Shown here in pieces: positions 17,574-25,131 of a stretch of DNA of 48,682 nt. This DNA is from Armatimonadota bacterium (GTDB lineage Bacteria; Armatimonadota; Armatimonadia; Armatimonadales; Capsulimonadaceae), in contig JANXNV010000268.1 in NCBI GenBank assembly GCA_025353925.1, positions 1 to 48,682 on the forward strand, written 5' to 3'. How positions within the stretch are numbered: position 1 is the stretch's first letter; each line of letters opens with the position of its first letter. The position numbers were made by a program, and so were the translations under genes. The notes under the pieces are model-generated. The model worked only from the letters and a program-made list of their open reading frames with translations. It made no database searches and was not told the DNA's origin.

Positions 17574-17963
17574 ATGGCACGTGAACTCAAAGGCCTCGGG
17601 GCAGGGCTGATCGCTGGGCTGGGCGTCGTCGGAGCGGCCTTCGGCGTCTCGGCAATTGCGACCCACGGGCAGCCGTCTTCGGCGACGCCGGAAAAACCGC
17701 ATGCCGCTGCCGGTGTTCCGGTCACGGTGGTGTCTCAAATCGTCACGACGGGGCACGGTTACTACCTCACTTCCTGTGCGGGCTGCCATGGCAAAGATGG
17801 CCGAGGCGTTGTCGGACCCAACCTTCACAATCTCGGCGACCCGGACGCCAAAATTGCGCTGAATATCAAGAACGGTTTCAAGGGCCAAATGCCCGCTTAC
17901 AAAGACAGCTATAATGACACGCAGATTGCGGCTCTCGTTGCCTATATCCAATCACTCACCTAA
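17574..17963 (+). CDS. Membrane-anchored cytochrome c
   Basis: A 129-residue class I cytochrome c. The N-terminal hydrophobic helix (residues 8-30) is an uncleaved anchor or signal. Heme is attached at C68-A-G-C71-H72, and the distal Met ligand lies in KGQMPAYK. It acts outside the cytoplasmic membrane as a single-heme electron carrier. The flanking genes gnd, DUF2231 and zwf make it an unusual member of a pentose phosphate operon. Confidence 0.93.
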   Translation: MARELKGLGAGLIAGLGVVGAAFGVSAIATHGQPSSATPEKPHAAAGVPVTVVSQIVTTGHGYYLTSCAGCHGKDGRGVVGPNLHNLGDPDAKIALNIKNGFKGQMPAYKDSYNDTQIAALVAYIQSLT

Positions 17964-17996
17964 AATACAATCGCTCAGCTAATTTTTGGAGTCACC

Positions 17997-19559
17997 ATGC
18001 CCGACACAATCACTTCGGAGCAGCCGACGGCAGTGGATACCCTGTTGATCGAGCGGCCTATCCCGCCCTGCAATATCGTCATTTTCGGTGCGACGGGTGA
18101 TCTGACCCATCGCAAGCTGATCCCTGCTCTCTTTTCGCTTGACGCCCAGGGCCTTCTGCCGGACCATCTTAAGATCACCGGGTTCGCGCGGCGCGAGTTC
18201 TCCGACCATTCGTTCCGAGATGAGCTGAAAGCTTCGGTTCAGGAATACGCGCCGGATCTGTGGAAGGAAGCCGAAGCCTCCTGGATCAAGTTTGCCAAAC
18301 GGGTCGTCTTCCACCGCTCGGACTTCGACAACGCCCAGGGCTTCACCTGGCTGAAGGAGCGACTGGATAGATTCGATCAAACGGAAGGGACACTTGGGAA
18401 CCGTCTGTATTATTTGGCGACCCCCCCCAGCACTTACACGACTGTGGTGCAGCAGCTCGGTAAAGCGGGTCTCGTGCGCGGCGGTACGGACAAAGACAGC
18501 GACGGCTTTACGCGTATTATCGTAGAAAAGCCGTTCGGCTCCGACCTTGCCAGTGCCCGTGCTCTGAACGCGGAGCTGAAGCAGGTCTTCGACGAAGAGC
18601 AGATCTACCGTATCGACCATTATTTGGGGAAAGAGACCGTCCAAAATATCTTCGTGTTCCGGTTTGCCAACCTGCTCTTTGAGCCGCTCTGGAACTGCAA
18701 ATATGTCGACAACGTGCAGGTGACGGTCGCGGAGACCGTCGGGGTCGAGCAGCGAGCCGGATACTTTGACCATGCGGGTGAGCTGCGTGACATGGTGCAA
18801 AGCCATGCGCTGCAGATGCTGGCACTCATCGCGATGGAGCCGCCGAATACGCTCAGCGCTTCCGACATTCGGGACGAGAAGGCAAAAGTGCTCCGCGCGA
18901 TTACTCCCGTGGTCGGCAGCGGCTGCAATGACTGCGTTGTGCGCGGCCAGTATGGGGCCGGACAGTTAGGCGGGAAAGATGTCCCTTCCTACCGCGACGA
19001 ACCTAATGTCCCGGCGGACTCGGTAACGGATTCTTTTGTCGCCTTGAAGCTCGAAATCAAGAACTGGCGATGGGCCGGTGTGCCGTTCTACATTCGGGCC
19101 GGGAAGCGGATGCCAGAGCGGGTCACGGAAGTCAATATCATCTTCAAGGACATCCCGCAGGTGCTCCTGGCAACTGAGACGGACGATACGGCCGAGCCGA
19201 ACGTGATCACGATCCGGGTACAGCCAAACGAAGGTATCTCGATGCGCCTCGGGGCCAAGCCGCCCGGTCAAAAGACGGTCGTCCGCGCGGTCGATATGAA
19301 TTTCACGTACGGGACCAGCTTCGGCCAGCGTATCCACGATGCATACGAGCGTTTGATTATGGATGCCTTACTGGGCGATGCCGCGCTGTTCACCCGCGAC
19401 GATGAGGTGGAAGCCGAGTGGGGTCTGATTACGCCGATCCTGGAGCACTGGGCGGCAAACCCCGCTCCGGAGCTGCCGAACTATCCGGCAGGAACCTGGG
19501 GGCCGGACGCGGCGGATAAAATGGTGACGGATTCGGGCCGCAAATGGTGGAACCGATAG
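17997..19559 (+). CDS. zwf: Glucose-6-phosphate 1-dehydrogenase
   Basis: A 520-residue enzyme oxidising glucose 6-phosphate to 6-phosphogluconolactone with NADP. The coenzyme fingerprint is [16 protein letters not shown] near residues 30-45, and the active-site signature [13 protein letters not shown] near 205 includes the catalytic His. [16 protein letters not shown] follows in the beta+alpha domain. The length is normal. With gnd it covers both dehydrogenase steps of the oxidative pentose phosphate pathway; no lactonase gene is visible here. The gene contains a run of 8 C at 18421-18428 without losing frame, a useful contrast with the broken 12-C run at 735. Confidence 0.97.
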   Translation: MPDTITSEQPTAVDTLLIERPIPPCNIVIFGATGDLTHRKLIPALFSLDAQGLLPDHLKITGFARREFSDHSFRDELKASVQEYAPDLWKEAEASWIKFAKRVVFHRSDFDNAQGFTWLKERLDRFDQTEGTLGNRLYYLATPPSTYTTVVQQLGKAGLVRGGTDKDSDGFTRIIVEKPFGSDLASARALNAELKQVFDEEQIYRIDHYLGKETVQNIFVFRFANLLFEPLWNCKYVDNVQVTVAETVGVEQRAGYFDHAGELRDMVQSHALQMLALIAMEPPNTLSASDIRDEKAKVLRAITPVVGSGCNDCVVRGQYGAGQLGGKDVPSYRDEPNVPADSVTDSFVALKLEIKNWRWAGVPFYIRAGKRMPERVTEVNIIFKDIPQVLLATETDDTAEPNVITIRVQPNEGISMRLGAKPPGQKTVVRAVDMNFTYGTSFGQRIHDAYERLIMDALLGDAALFTRDDEVEAEWGLITPILEHWAANPAPELPNYPAGTWGPDAADKMVTDSGRKWWNR

Positions 19560-19587
19560 CGCAGGGCTTGAGAAAGCGGAGACAACT

Positions 19588-19908
19588 ATGCCGACAGTGA
19601 CGATCGAAGGCGGACAGACATTTGAGATGGAGAGCGGTAAAAAGCTCGTTCTTGGGATCGAAGATGCCGGGATAGATATTTTGCACCGCTGCGGCGGTAA
19701 CGCCCGCTGCGTTACCTGCAAGGTGCATTTTCTCTCCGGCGAACCTTTGGAGATGAGTGCCCTCGAGCATGACTCTTTGGAAGAAGACGGTCTGCTGGGA
19801 CAGTACCGGCTGTCCTGTCAGGTGCGCATCACAGGGGACTGCACGATCGACCCGCCGGAGCTTGCCAGTGTCCGGGGCATCACGCCCGGCGATCGCCCGG
19901 AAGATTAA
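19588..19908 (+). CDS. [2Fe-2S] ferredoxin
   Basis: A 106-residue plant/Adx-type ferredoxin. The cluster ligands are C-x5-C-x2-C in HRCGGNARCVTCKVHF and a fourth Cys in YRLSCQVRI. It is a small soluble electron carrier. It follows zwf by 28 bp, with GAAAGCGGAGA before the ATG, and is probably co-transcribed with it. Electron flow between NADPH and this ferredoxin would need a reductase that is not in the window. Confidence 0.93.
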   Translation: MPTVTIEGGQTFEMESGKKLVLGIEDAGIDILHRCGGNARCVTCKVHFLSGEPLEMSALEHDSLEEDGLLGQYRLSCQVRITGDCTIDPPELASVRGITPGDRPED

Positions 19909-19977
19909 AGATAAACAAATAAATCCAGGTATAATCACTTCAGCTTTTCAGAGACCGTAGTAACCAGGCACTTAGAA

Positions 19978-20007
19978 GCATTCGCAGTTCTGCGAGTGCT
20001 TTTTTTC
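19978..20007 (+). terminator. Intrinsic terminator after the gnd-zwf-ferredoxin group
   Basis: A 9-bp stem, GCATTCGCA at 19978-19986 with TGCGAGTGC at 19991-19999 and one G-T pair, closes a 4-nt loop and is followed by a run of T. Confidence 0.85.
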
Positions 20008-20036
20008 GAAGTGTTATCTTGTTCAAGGGAAAAACC

Positions 20037-20927
20037 ATGTCAAACTCCGATACGGGTGAAGCTGAGGCAGCCGAAGAGAATATCCGCTACGATCTAGCGG
20101 GGAACCCTCTGCCGAGTCTCCCTCCGGCAGCCCGGCCAGCGGCGGCGCCTTCCAGTGCCCTGCCCCCGCCGGGTACGATCTCGCCCCAGCAATTTGGCGG
20201 CACACCGGGGGCCGGCGGATTTATCCCGCCTCCCGGCAATTCCGCCTTCACCCCGCCTCCCGGCTCCTCACTCGGATGGGGCGGGGCGGCAACTCCGGCG
20301 CAGAAGACTTCCGGCAGCGGCTCGGCATTGTACCTGGGGCTGGGAATCGCCGCAATTATCATCCTTGGTCTCATTTTTGTCCTGCGTACGCTCAAACCGG
20401 CCTCCGTCGGTGTCCCGACTTCTTACGCGACATATACTTCACTGGACAACACCTTTTCGTGTGATCAACCGACGGGCTGGGACCACCATGAGACGGGGGC
20501 ACCGGGTGGCGTGCTGTCGACGGTGACATTCACAAAAGGCAAAGTGCGGTTCAAGGTTATCTCCGATGCCGAAGGATCGCTGATGAGCGAGGGCACCAAT
20601 GCCGCCAATGCTAACTTGCCGCCGGAGCTGCAGACTCCTGCCGTGCAGAAGCTGCATGACCGTGACATGCATCAGCTGGCGGACAACATCCCCGGCTATT
20701 CGGAGGAAAAGCCGACGATATTCACGTCCAAAGTCGGCGACTCTCGGGCTTCGGAGTGGGTGGAATCGGAAGATAAAACCAACAGCCGCCTGCACGGATA
20801 CCGAATCACCATGCTCGATAAGGACCGCGAGATTACGGTCATCTGCTCGTCGCCTGAGCGGAACTGGGCTGTCCTCAAGCCTGTGTTCCAGCATCTCGTT
20901 GCCAGTATTGTCCCTGGAAACGGATAA
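20037..20927 (+). CDS. Single-pass membrane protein of unknown function
   Basis: A 296-residue protein with an acidic N-terminus, a Pro/Gly-rich cytoplasmic region with repeated PPPG motifs (residues 20-90), one transmembrane helix (YLGLGIAAIIILGLIFVL), and an extracytoplasmic alpha/beta domain of about 170 residues. The outer part (FSCDQPTGWDHHE, then VTFTKGKVRFKVISD, then ITVICSSPERNW) resembles PsbP/DUF1795-like folds in its pattern, but I cannot assign a family. The ATG at 20037 has AAGGGA 6 nt upstream. It ends 6 bp before the rhomboid gene and is probably co-expressed with it. Confidence 0.75.
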   Translation: MSNSDTGEAEAAEENIRYDLAGNPLPSLPPAARPAAAPSSALPPPGTISPQQFGGTPGAGGFIPPPGNSAFTPPPGSSLGWGGAATPAQKTSGSGSALYLGLGIAAIIILGLIFVLRTLKPASVGVPTSYATYTSLDNTFSCDQPTGWDHHETGAPGGVLSTVTFTKGKVRFKVISDAEGSLMSEGTNAANANLPPELQTPAVQKLHDRDMHQLADNIPGYSEEKPTIFTSKVGDSRASEWVESEDKTNSRLHGYRITMLDKDREITVICSSPERNWAVLKPVFQHLVASIVPGNG

Positions 20928-20933
20928 TTCGTC

Positions 20934-22133
20934 ATGCTGCTGCCCTACCGCGCAAAAAACCCGCCGGCCTGCTTTCCGTATGTGACCGTCGCGCTCATGG
21001 TCATCAATACGCTGGTCTTTGCCTGTACCAGCAATGGCTGGACGGTGCATGACAGTGCGGTCGAGCATTTTGCCGTGTCGCATACTAATCTTAGTCCTTG
21101 GACCCTACTGACTGCTATGTTCCTGCACGGCTCCCTGCTGCATCTGGCGGGGAATATGCTATTTTTATGGATCTTTGGGGCGGCGGTCGAAGGCCGACTG
21201 AAACCACTGCGTTACCTTGCCGTGTATTTGGGGGCGGGAGCGGTTGGCTCGCTGCTCAGCGACTTTGTGACGGGGCTGATCGATCCCGACGCCTTCAATT
21301 TGGGGGCGTCTGGGGCAATCATGGGTCTGGCAGGGGCCTATCTGTACTTGTTTCCCTTCGCCCCGATCCGCATCGCCTGGTTTTTGTGGTGGGGCCTCCT
21401 ACCGCGCGGCGGCGTGACCGATTGGCAGGCACGCTGGGTGATTCTGTATTTCCTAGGATGGGACGTCATCAACGGCATCATTCTGGGCGGCGGGGATGGG
21501 GTAGGGCACTTCGCGCATCTGGGCGGTGCCGGAGCCGGATTTCTATTCGTGATGCTGTTCAAAGCCCCGCGTGACAGCGAAGACATCTCCGAAGTACAGG
21601 CCTCTCTCTCAGATATGCGGGATGTCAAGCTGCTGAATCTGCACGAGTTGGATGCACTGATGCAGCGGCCGACCGAGGATGTGCGCCTAATTCTTGCCTA
21701 CTGCCGTCAGGCCCTTATCGCTCCGATGGGAGCGAGTGAGGCGAAATGTCTGTGGGCGTTGCGCCAGTACGGAAACCTGCTGATGGACCGGGCAGAGCCG
21801 GAGCCGCTCGCGCATGTTCTGTTGCCACTTTCACAGCCGCATGCCTGCCAGGTGCCTTCCGTCTACTTTTTGCGCCTGGGAACGCGGCTGGAGAAGGCGA
21901 TGTCCTACGAGACGGCTGTGCGCATTTACCGCCGCCTCTGCGAAGTGCATCCGGCCTCCGCCGATATCGAGTCGGCGCATCTACGGGTTGGGCGCATTAT
22001 GGAGCAGTTCTACGGAGATACGCAGCAGGCGCATTTCTGCTACAGTGAAATGCTCAAGCACTTCCCGCAGGGGCCTCTCAACCTGGAGGCGCGGCAGGCA
22101 CTTCGGCGGCTGGGGACTCCCGTTCATTCCTGA
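20934..22133 (+). CDS. Rhomboid intramembrane serine protease with C-terminal helical-repeat tail
   Basis: A 399-residue protein. Residues 1-215 form a six-helix rhomboid core: HGSLLHLAGNMLFLWIFGAA (the conserved HxxxN loop), the catalytic Ser126 in GASGAIMG, and the catalytic His195 in HFAHLGGAGAG. The last 185 residues are soluble and helical, with TPR-like spacing in SYETAVRIYRRLCEVHPASA. The dyad is intact, so it should cleave transmembrane substrates; the adjacent single-pass protein at 20037 is one candidate partner. Rhomboids with TPR-like extensions are known in several phyla. Confidence 0.94.
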   Translation: MLLPYRAKNPPACFPYVTVALMVINTLVFACTSNGWTVHDSAVEHFAVSHTNLSPWTLLTAMFLHGSLLHLAGNMLFLWIFGAAVEGRLKPLRYLAVYLGAGAVGSLLSDFVTGLIDPDAFNLGASGAIMGLAGAYLYLFPFAPIRIAWFLWWGLLPRGGVTDWQARWVILYFLGWDVINGIILGGGDGVGHFAHLGGAGAGFLFVMLFKAPRDSEDISEVQASLSDMRDVKLLNLHELDALMQRPTEDVRLILAYCRQALIAPMGASEAKCLWALRQYGNLLMDRAEPEPLAHVLLPLSQPHACQVPSVYFLRLGTRLEKAMSYETAVRIYRRLCEVHPASADIESAHLRVGRIMEQFYGDTQQAHFCYSEMLKHFPQGPLNLEARQALRRLGTPVHS

Positions 22134-22142
22134 TAGGCAAAG

Positions 22143-22856
22143 TTAGGATCGCTTCAGCTCCAGCAGTACCGCGCCGTGTGCCGGAACGGTGAGCGTTATC
22201 CTCCCTTCCCTCAATCCGAGAGATTTCCGTTGCCAGAGATTGCGAACGGAGCACTTGCCGGAGGGTATACCCGTGCGTGTATCTGCTCTCACCCCCGCGG
22301 CAGACCGTGGATGGTAAAAGCAAGAGGACGCAGGCCGGTGTCCGGTACGGTCCAGACTACGGGCGTTTCCGGTCGCACTACCAAATCCCGCCGTCGTCAC
22401 CCGCAGCACAAGCTGCTTGATACCCACCACGGAAACATAGATTGTCTGCGAAGTATCACCGCAATGGCGTACATGGCTTCTCCAAAGGCATTTGCCATCT
22501 GCCCAAACCTGAAACTCGGCGTGTCCCAATCCGGCACCGACTTCATCATTAATTCCGACAATTGCCTGGAACCGCTGGGCGGTTTCGTCGAGATCAATCG
22601 CCAGTAGACTAGGTGCGTGCGTGCCGAAACCACGTGGAAATACTCGGCCCTTCAAAGTAAGACTGTGACCATCTACGGAATGGTCCGCCTGTGGCTGTCC
22701 ATATCCCTGAGTCGCTTTCGAGAGGTCTAATGAAGAGATCGGGACGAGGGATGGGAGAAGAGTATCCGCAAACACGAAGCTCGGCCAAAGGTTTAACACG
22801 AAGCTCAGCCAAAGGTTTAAAAAGGCGATTATCCCAAGAAGCACCAATTTTATCAT
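22143..22856 (-). pseudogene. Decayed NPCBM-domain / alpha-galactosidase-like remnant
   Basis: The open frame begins with a signal peptide containing a duplicated LNLWxSFV, followed by an NPCBM-like carbohydrate-binding domain (FPRGFGTHAPSLLAIDLDE, FQVWADGKCLWRS, IKQLVLRVTTAG). Near 22385-22395 the coding pattern leaves this frame: the alternative frame reads DLVVRPETPVVWTVPDTG and ends at a stop. The original frame then resumes with VRNLWQRKSLG and LTVPAHGAVLLELKRS, which resembles the C-terminal sandwich of GH27 alpha-galactosidases. No catalytic barrel is present. I read this as a remnant with an internal deletion and frameshifts. A functional short NPCBM protein is the alternative. Confidence 0.6.
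22771..22818. repeat. Tandem 24-bp duplication in a signal peptide
   Basis: Two adjacent 24-bp copies (22771-22794 and 22795-22818) differ at one base. On the minus strand they encode a repeated LNLWLSFV/LNLWPSFV in the signal peptide of the NPCBM remnant. Confidence 0.9.
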
Positions 22857-22888
22857 GGCCTATTGTACCACGCTCATCGCTTGACTGG

Positions 22889-22918
22889 TTGACAAAGACG
22901 AGATGCGCTCGGTATAAT
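22889..22918 (+). promoter_or_regulatory. Sigma-70 promoter of tRNA-Arg
   Basis: TTGACA at 22889-22894 and TATAAT at 22913-22918 are 18 bp apart, and the tRNA begins 14 bp after the -10 element. A TTGACT at 22881 is a poorer alternative -35. Confidence 0.85.
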
Positions 22919-22931
22919 GCATTTGTTCCAG

Positions 22932-23004
22932 GGGGTTGTAGCTCAGGGGATAGAGCGAGGGACTCCTAAGCCTTAGGCCGCTGGTTCGATTCCAGTCAAC
23001 CCCA
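22932..23004 (+). tRNA. tRNA-Arg (anticodon CCU)
   Basis: A 73-nt cloverleaf: acceptor GGGGTTG with CAACCCC, D stem GCTC/GAGC, anticodon loop CTCCTAA with CCT at positions 34-36, T arm with TTCGATT, and discriminator A. The anticodon stem has a wobble pair and a closing A-G mismatch. CCA is not encoded. Confidence 0.9.
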
Positions 23005-23031
23005 GTGTTCCCGTGTATGCTCCTGGTCTAT

Positions 23032-23120
23032 GGAGAGGTCGCATAGTTGGTCTAGTGCGCCCGCCTCGAAAGCGGGTGAGGGTCAAACCTCCGAGAGTTC
23101 GAATCTCTCCCTCTCCGCCA
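23032..23120 (+). tRNA. tRNA-Ser (anticodon CGA)
   Basis: An 89-nt class II tRNA with acceptor GGAGAGG with CCTCTCC, anticodon stem CCCGC/GCGGG around loop CTCGAAA, a long variable arm (TGAGGGTCAAACCTCCG), T loop TTCGAAT, discriminator G and an encoded CCA. The long variable arm confirms serine. Confidence 0.95.
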
Positions 23121-23135
23121 GTTTCCCCAACCCGG

Positions 23136-24230
23136 TCATCGCTCCAATTTCTTCCCCAGCGTCGTCAGGTGCGTGAAGAGAACGTCGATTGCTAATTGGC
23201 TGTTGGCGTTCCTCTCCACACACTGCCGGATATCCAGAAGGAGTGCCAGCGCACGCTGGATCTGCTCCGTGCTGTAGCGATCCGCCGCCGCTACGATCTC
23301 CTCCCGCCGGTCGACGTTGACAAGTGCCGCGCGGTCCGCGCCCAGCACGGTGACCGCTAGAACGTCGCGGTAGAAAATCGCCAGCAGGTCCAAAGCACGG
23401 CCCAGCGGCTCTCTCCCGGCCTTCTCTTCCACGTCACCGGCGGCCTCATCGTCCTCACTGGCTTTCAGCTTTGGGGCCAGCTTGCGAAACTCTTCCCCCA
23501 GTTTGAAGCTCTTGATCGGTGGGGCCGAAGTCAAGTCTCGTGCCAGATCCAGCAGCAGCTCACGCCCAGCCAGCAGGGAAGGGGAGCGTGACAGCGACAC
23601 GGCCCGCCCCAGCCGGCCCTCCGAATAGGCGGCCAAAAAGCGGGCCTGCGCCGGTGCCACTCCGAAGCGCGTAGTCAGCGCGGCCTCGATATCCTCCGCA
23701 GGAAGCAGGCCGAAATGTACCACCTGGCAGCGCGATACGATGGTCGGCATGACCCCGCCCGTTGAGGCCGCCGTCAGGATAAAATGCGCATACGGCGGCG
23801 GCTCTTCCAAAGACTTCAGCAGACTGTTCCCAGCATCCGCTCCGCCGCGCCCAAGCCCCTCGGCGTCGTGGATGATAAAGACCCGTTTTGGCCCAGCCAT
23901 CGGCTCGAATTGGAAGTCCCGCAGCATTGCATTTTCCGCCGGGTGCTCCTTGTGACTTGCCCGAGGCCAGACCTGCGCGACGCTGATAATCCGCGACGGC
24001 GGCGGGTTCAAAGTCCGCACATCCGGCGACCTACCCGCATCAATGGCTTTCGCCGCCGCATCGTCGTCGGAAAGAGACCCGCACAGCTGCTTGGCAAACT
24101 GCCGCGCCGCCGTTGCCTTGCCTACCCCGTCGGGGCCGACAAAGAGGTAGGATCCAGCCAGCCGATCCGACTGTAGCGCGTTTTCCAGAACGCGCACGGC
24201 GTAAGGTTGTCCGAGGATGTCTTGAAGCAT
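23136..24230 (-). CDS. holB: DNA polymerase III subunit delta' (HolB)
   Basis: A 364-residue clamp-loader subunit. It begins with LQDILGQPYAVRVLENAL, followed by the Walker A motif GPDGVGKAT, then FIIHDAEGLGRGGADAGNSLLKSLEEPP (Walker B region and sensor) and VSRCQVVHFGLLP, the usual AAA+ order for DnaX/HolB proteins. The zinc-binding Cys cluster of DnaX is absent, which favours HolB. The ATG at 24230 opens the conserved N-terminus; the longer frame to 24302 runs into the repeat element and is rejected. It follows tmk and the R3H ATPase on the same strand; tmk-holB is a common bacterial pairing. Confidence 0.9.
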   Translation of the reverse strand: MLQDILGQPYAVRVLENALQSDRLAGSYLFVGPDGVGKATAARQFAKQLCGSLSDDDAAAKAIDAGRSPDVRTLNPPPSRIISVAQVWPRASHKEHPAENAMLRDFQFEPMAGPKRVFIIHDAEGLGRGGADAGNSLLKSLEEPPPYAHFILTAASTGGVMPTIVSRCQVVHFGLLPAEDIEAALTTRFGVAPAQARFLAAYSEGRLGRAVSLSRSPSLLAGRELLLDLARDLTSAPPIKSFKLGEEFRKLAPKLKASEDDEAAGDVEEKAGREPLGRALDLLAIFYRDVLAVTVLGADRAALVNVDRREEIVAAADRYSTEQIQRALALLLDIRQCVERNANSQLAIDVLFTHLTTLGKKLER

Positions 24231-24243
24231 AAGATAATTACCG

Positions 24244-24278
24244 TTCACCCCGTAGGGGCGGGGCTTGCCCCCGCCCTC
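24244..24278. repeat. Left 35-bp inverted repeat
   Basis: Exact reverse complement of 24467-24501, with an internal hairpin around CTTG. Confidence 0.92.
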
Positions 24279-24309
24279 TTGATTGGACCCAATTGAATGC
24301 ACAGAAGAT

Positions 24310-24472
24310 GAGAAACACAGAGAGTGATAAATACAGAGAGTGATAAATACAGAGAGTGATAAATACAGAGAGCGAGAGATACAGGAGTGAGAGATACAGG
24401 AGTGAGAGATACAGGAGTGAGAGAAACACAGAGAGTGAGAGAAATACAGAGAGTGAGAGAAATACAGAGGGC
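24310..24472. repeat. Minisatellite of ten 15-18-bp units in three subfamilies
   Basis: Four 16-bp units like GATAAATACAGAGAGT (24310-24373), three identical 15-bp units GAGAGATACAGGAGT (24374-24418) and three 18-bp units like GAGAGAAATACAGAGAGT (24419-24472). The array is contiguous and almost entirely purine apart from periodic TAC/CAC. There are no spacers, so it is not CRISPR. Confidence 0.92.
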
Positions 24473-24501
24473 GGGGGCAAGCCCCGCCCCTACGGGGTGA
24501 A
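24467..24501. repeat. Right 35-bp inverted repeat, containing the tmk stop codon
   Basis: Exact reverse complement of 24244-24278. Read on the minus strand it encodes the last residues F-T-P and the TAG of tmk. Confidence 0.92.
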
Positions 24502-25128
24502 TGGTACTGAAATGCCGTGACTCACTATCAATTTAGAAACAGCCTTCCACACATCCCCCTCCACCTCCTCCGCACTCCGCCCCGCCTCCACAATAACCCA
24601 CCGCCCTAGCTTCTGAGCGGCAAGTGCCAGAAAGCCGGCCCGGATGCGTGCGTGGAAGGCGAGGGACTCGGCTTCCATGATGTTGCGCTCGTTTTGACGT
24701 GCGAGACCGACCGCAGGGTCAAGGTCCAGCAAGAGGGTAATATCGGGTTTTAGACCGTCGGTGGCGTAGTCGTTAAGGCGGGCAATTTCGGCAATGTCCA
24801 GCCCGCGTCCGTAACCCTGGTAGGCGAGGGAGGAGTCGGCGTAGCGGTCGCAGACCACGATGCCGCCGGAGGCGAGATGCGGATGGATAATCTGGCCGAC
24901 GTGCTGGGCGCGGTCGGCCAGCATAATCAAAAGCTCCGCACGCGGCTCCACGGTAATGCCAAGCGGTGGATGCAAGGCGAGGCGGCGCAGCTCGCTGCCC
25001 AGGGGGCCGTCGCCCGGCTCGCGCGTCGTCAGGACATCGGCTCGGCCCTCGGCGCGAAGGCGCGAAGCAAGCCGCGCGATTTGCGTCGTCTTGCCCGCGC
25101 CTTCTACGCCTTCAAAGGTGATAAACAT
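24490..25128 (-). CDS. tmk: Thymidylate kinase
   Basis: A 212-residue enzyme phosphorylating dTMP to dTDP. The P-loop is FEGVEGAGKTTQ, followed by the DRX-type motif TTREPGDGPLG, VVCDRYADSSLAYQGYGRG and LLLDLDPAVGLAR. The length is normal, but the last residues (VPFTP) and the stop lie in the inverted repeat of the inserted element, so the native C-terminus was probably replaced. The start ATG at 25128 lies 3 bp after the R3H ATPase stop, implying co-translation. Confidence 0.96.
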   Translation of the reverse strand: MFITFEGVEGAGKTTQIARLASRLRAEGRADVLTTREPGDGPLGSELRRLALHPPLGITVEPRAELLIMLADRAQHVGQIIHPHLASGGIVVCDRYADSSLAYQGYGRGLDIAEIARLNDYATDGLKPDITLLLDLDPAVGLARQNERNIMEAESLAFHARIRAGFLALAAQKLGRWVIVEAGRSAEEVEGDVWKAVSKLIVSHGISVPFTP

Positions 25129-25131
25129 CCC

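Larger units (their letters stand above)
24239..24506. mobile_element. REP/MITE-like element with inverted repeats around a minisatellite
   Basis: Perfect 35-bp inverted repeats at 24244-24278 and 24467-24501, extending outward with one mismatch, enclose a purine-rich tandem array. Each repeat contains its own GC-rich hairpin (GGGGCGGGG with CCCCCGCCC), like a REP unit. There is no transposase, so it would be non-autonomous. It lies between tmk and holB, and its right end supplies the tmk stop codon. Confidence 0.7.

Noticed and set aside
18421-18428. Run of 8 C in zwf considered as a second frameshift
   Set aside because: The reading frame and conserved protein sequence continue unbroken across it.
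22176-22607. Plus-strand ORF in the NPCBM remnant
   Set aside because: No coding-like pattern; the minus strand carries a recognisable NPCBM domain.
24310-24472. Repeat array considered as CRISPR
   Set aside because: Units are directly adjacent with no unique spacers and vary from 15 to 18 bp.
24238-24480. Minus-strand ORF of repeated SVFLSL/YLSLL residues
   Set aside because: It is the translation of the minisatellite and the inverted repeats; there is no ribosome binding site and unit lengths of 15 and 18 only by chance preserve a frame.
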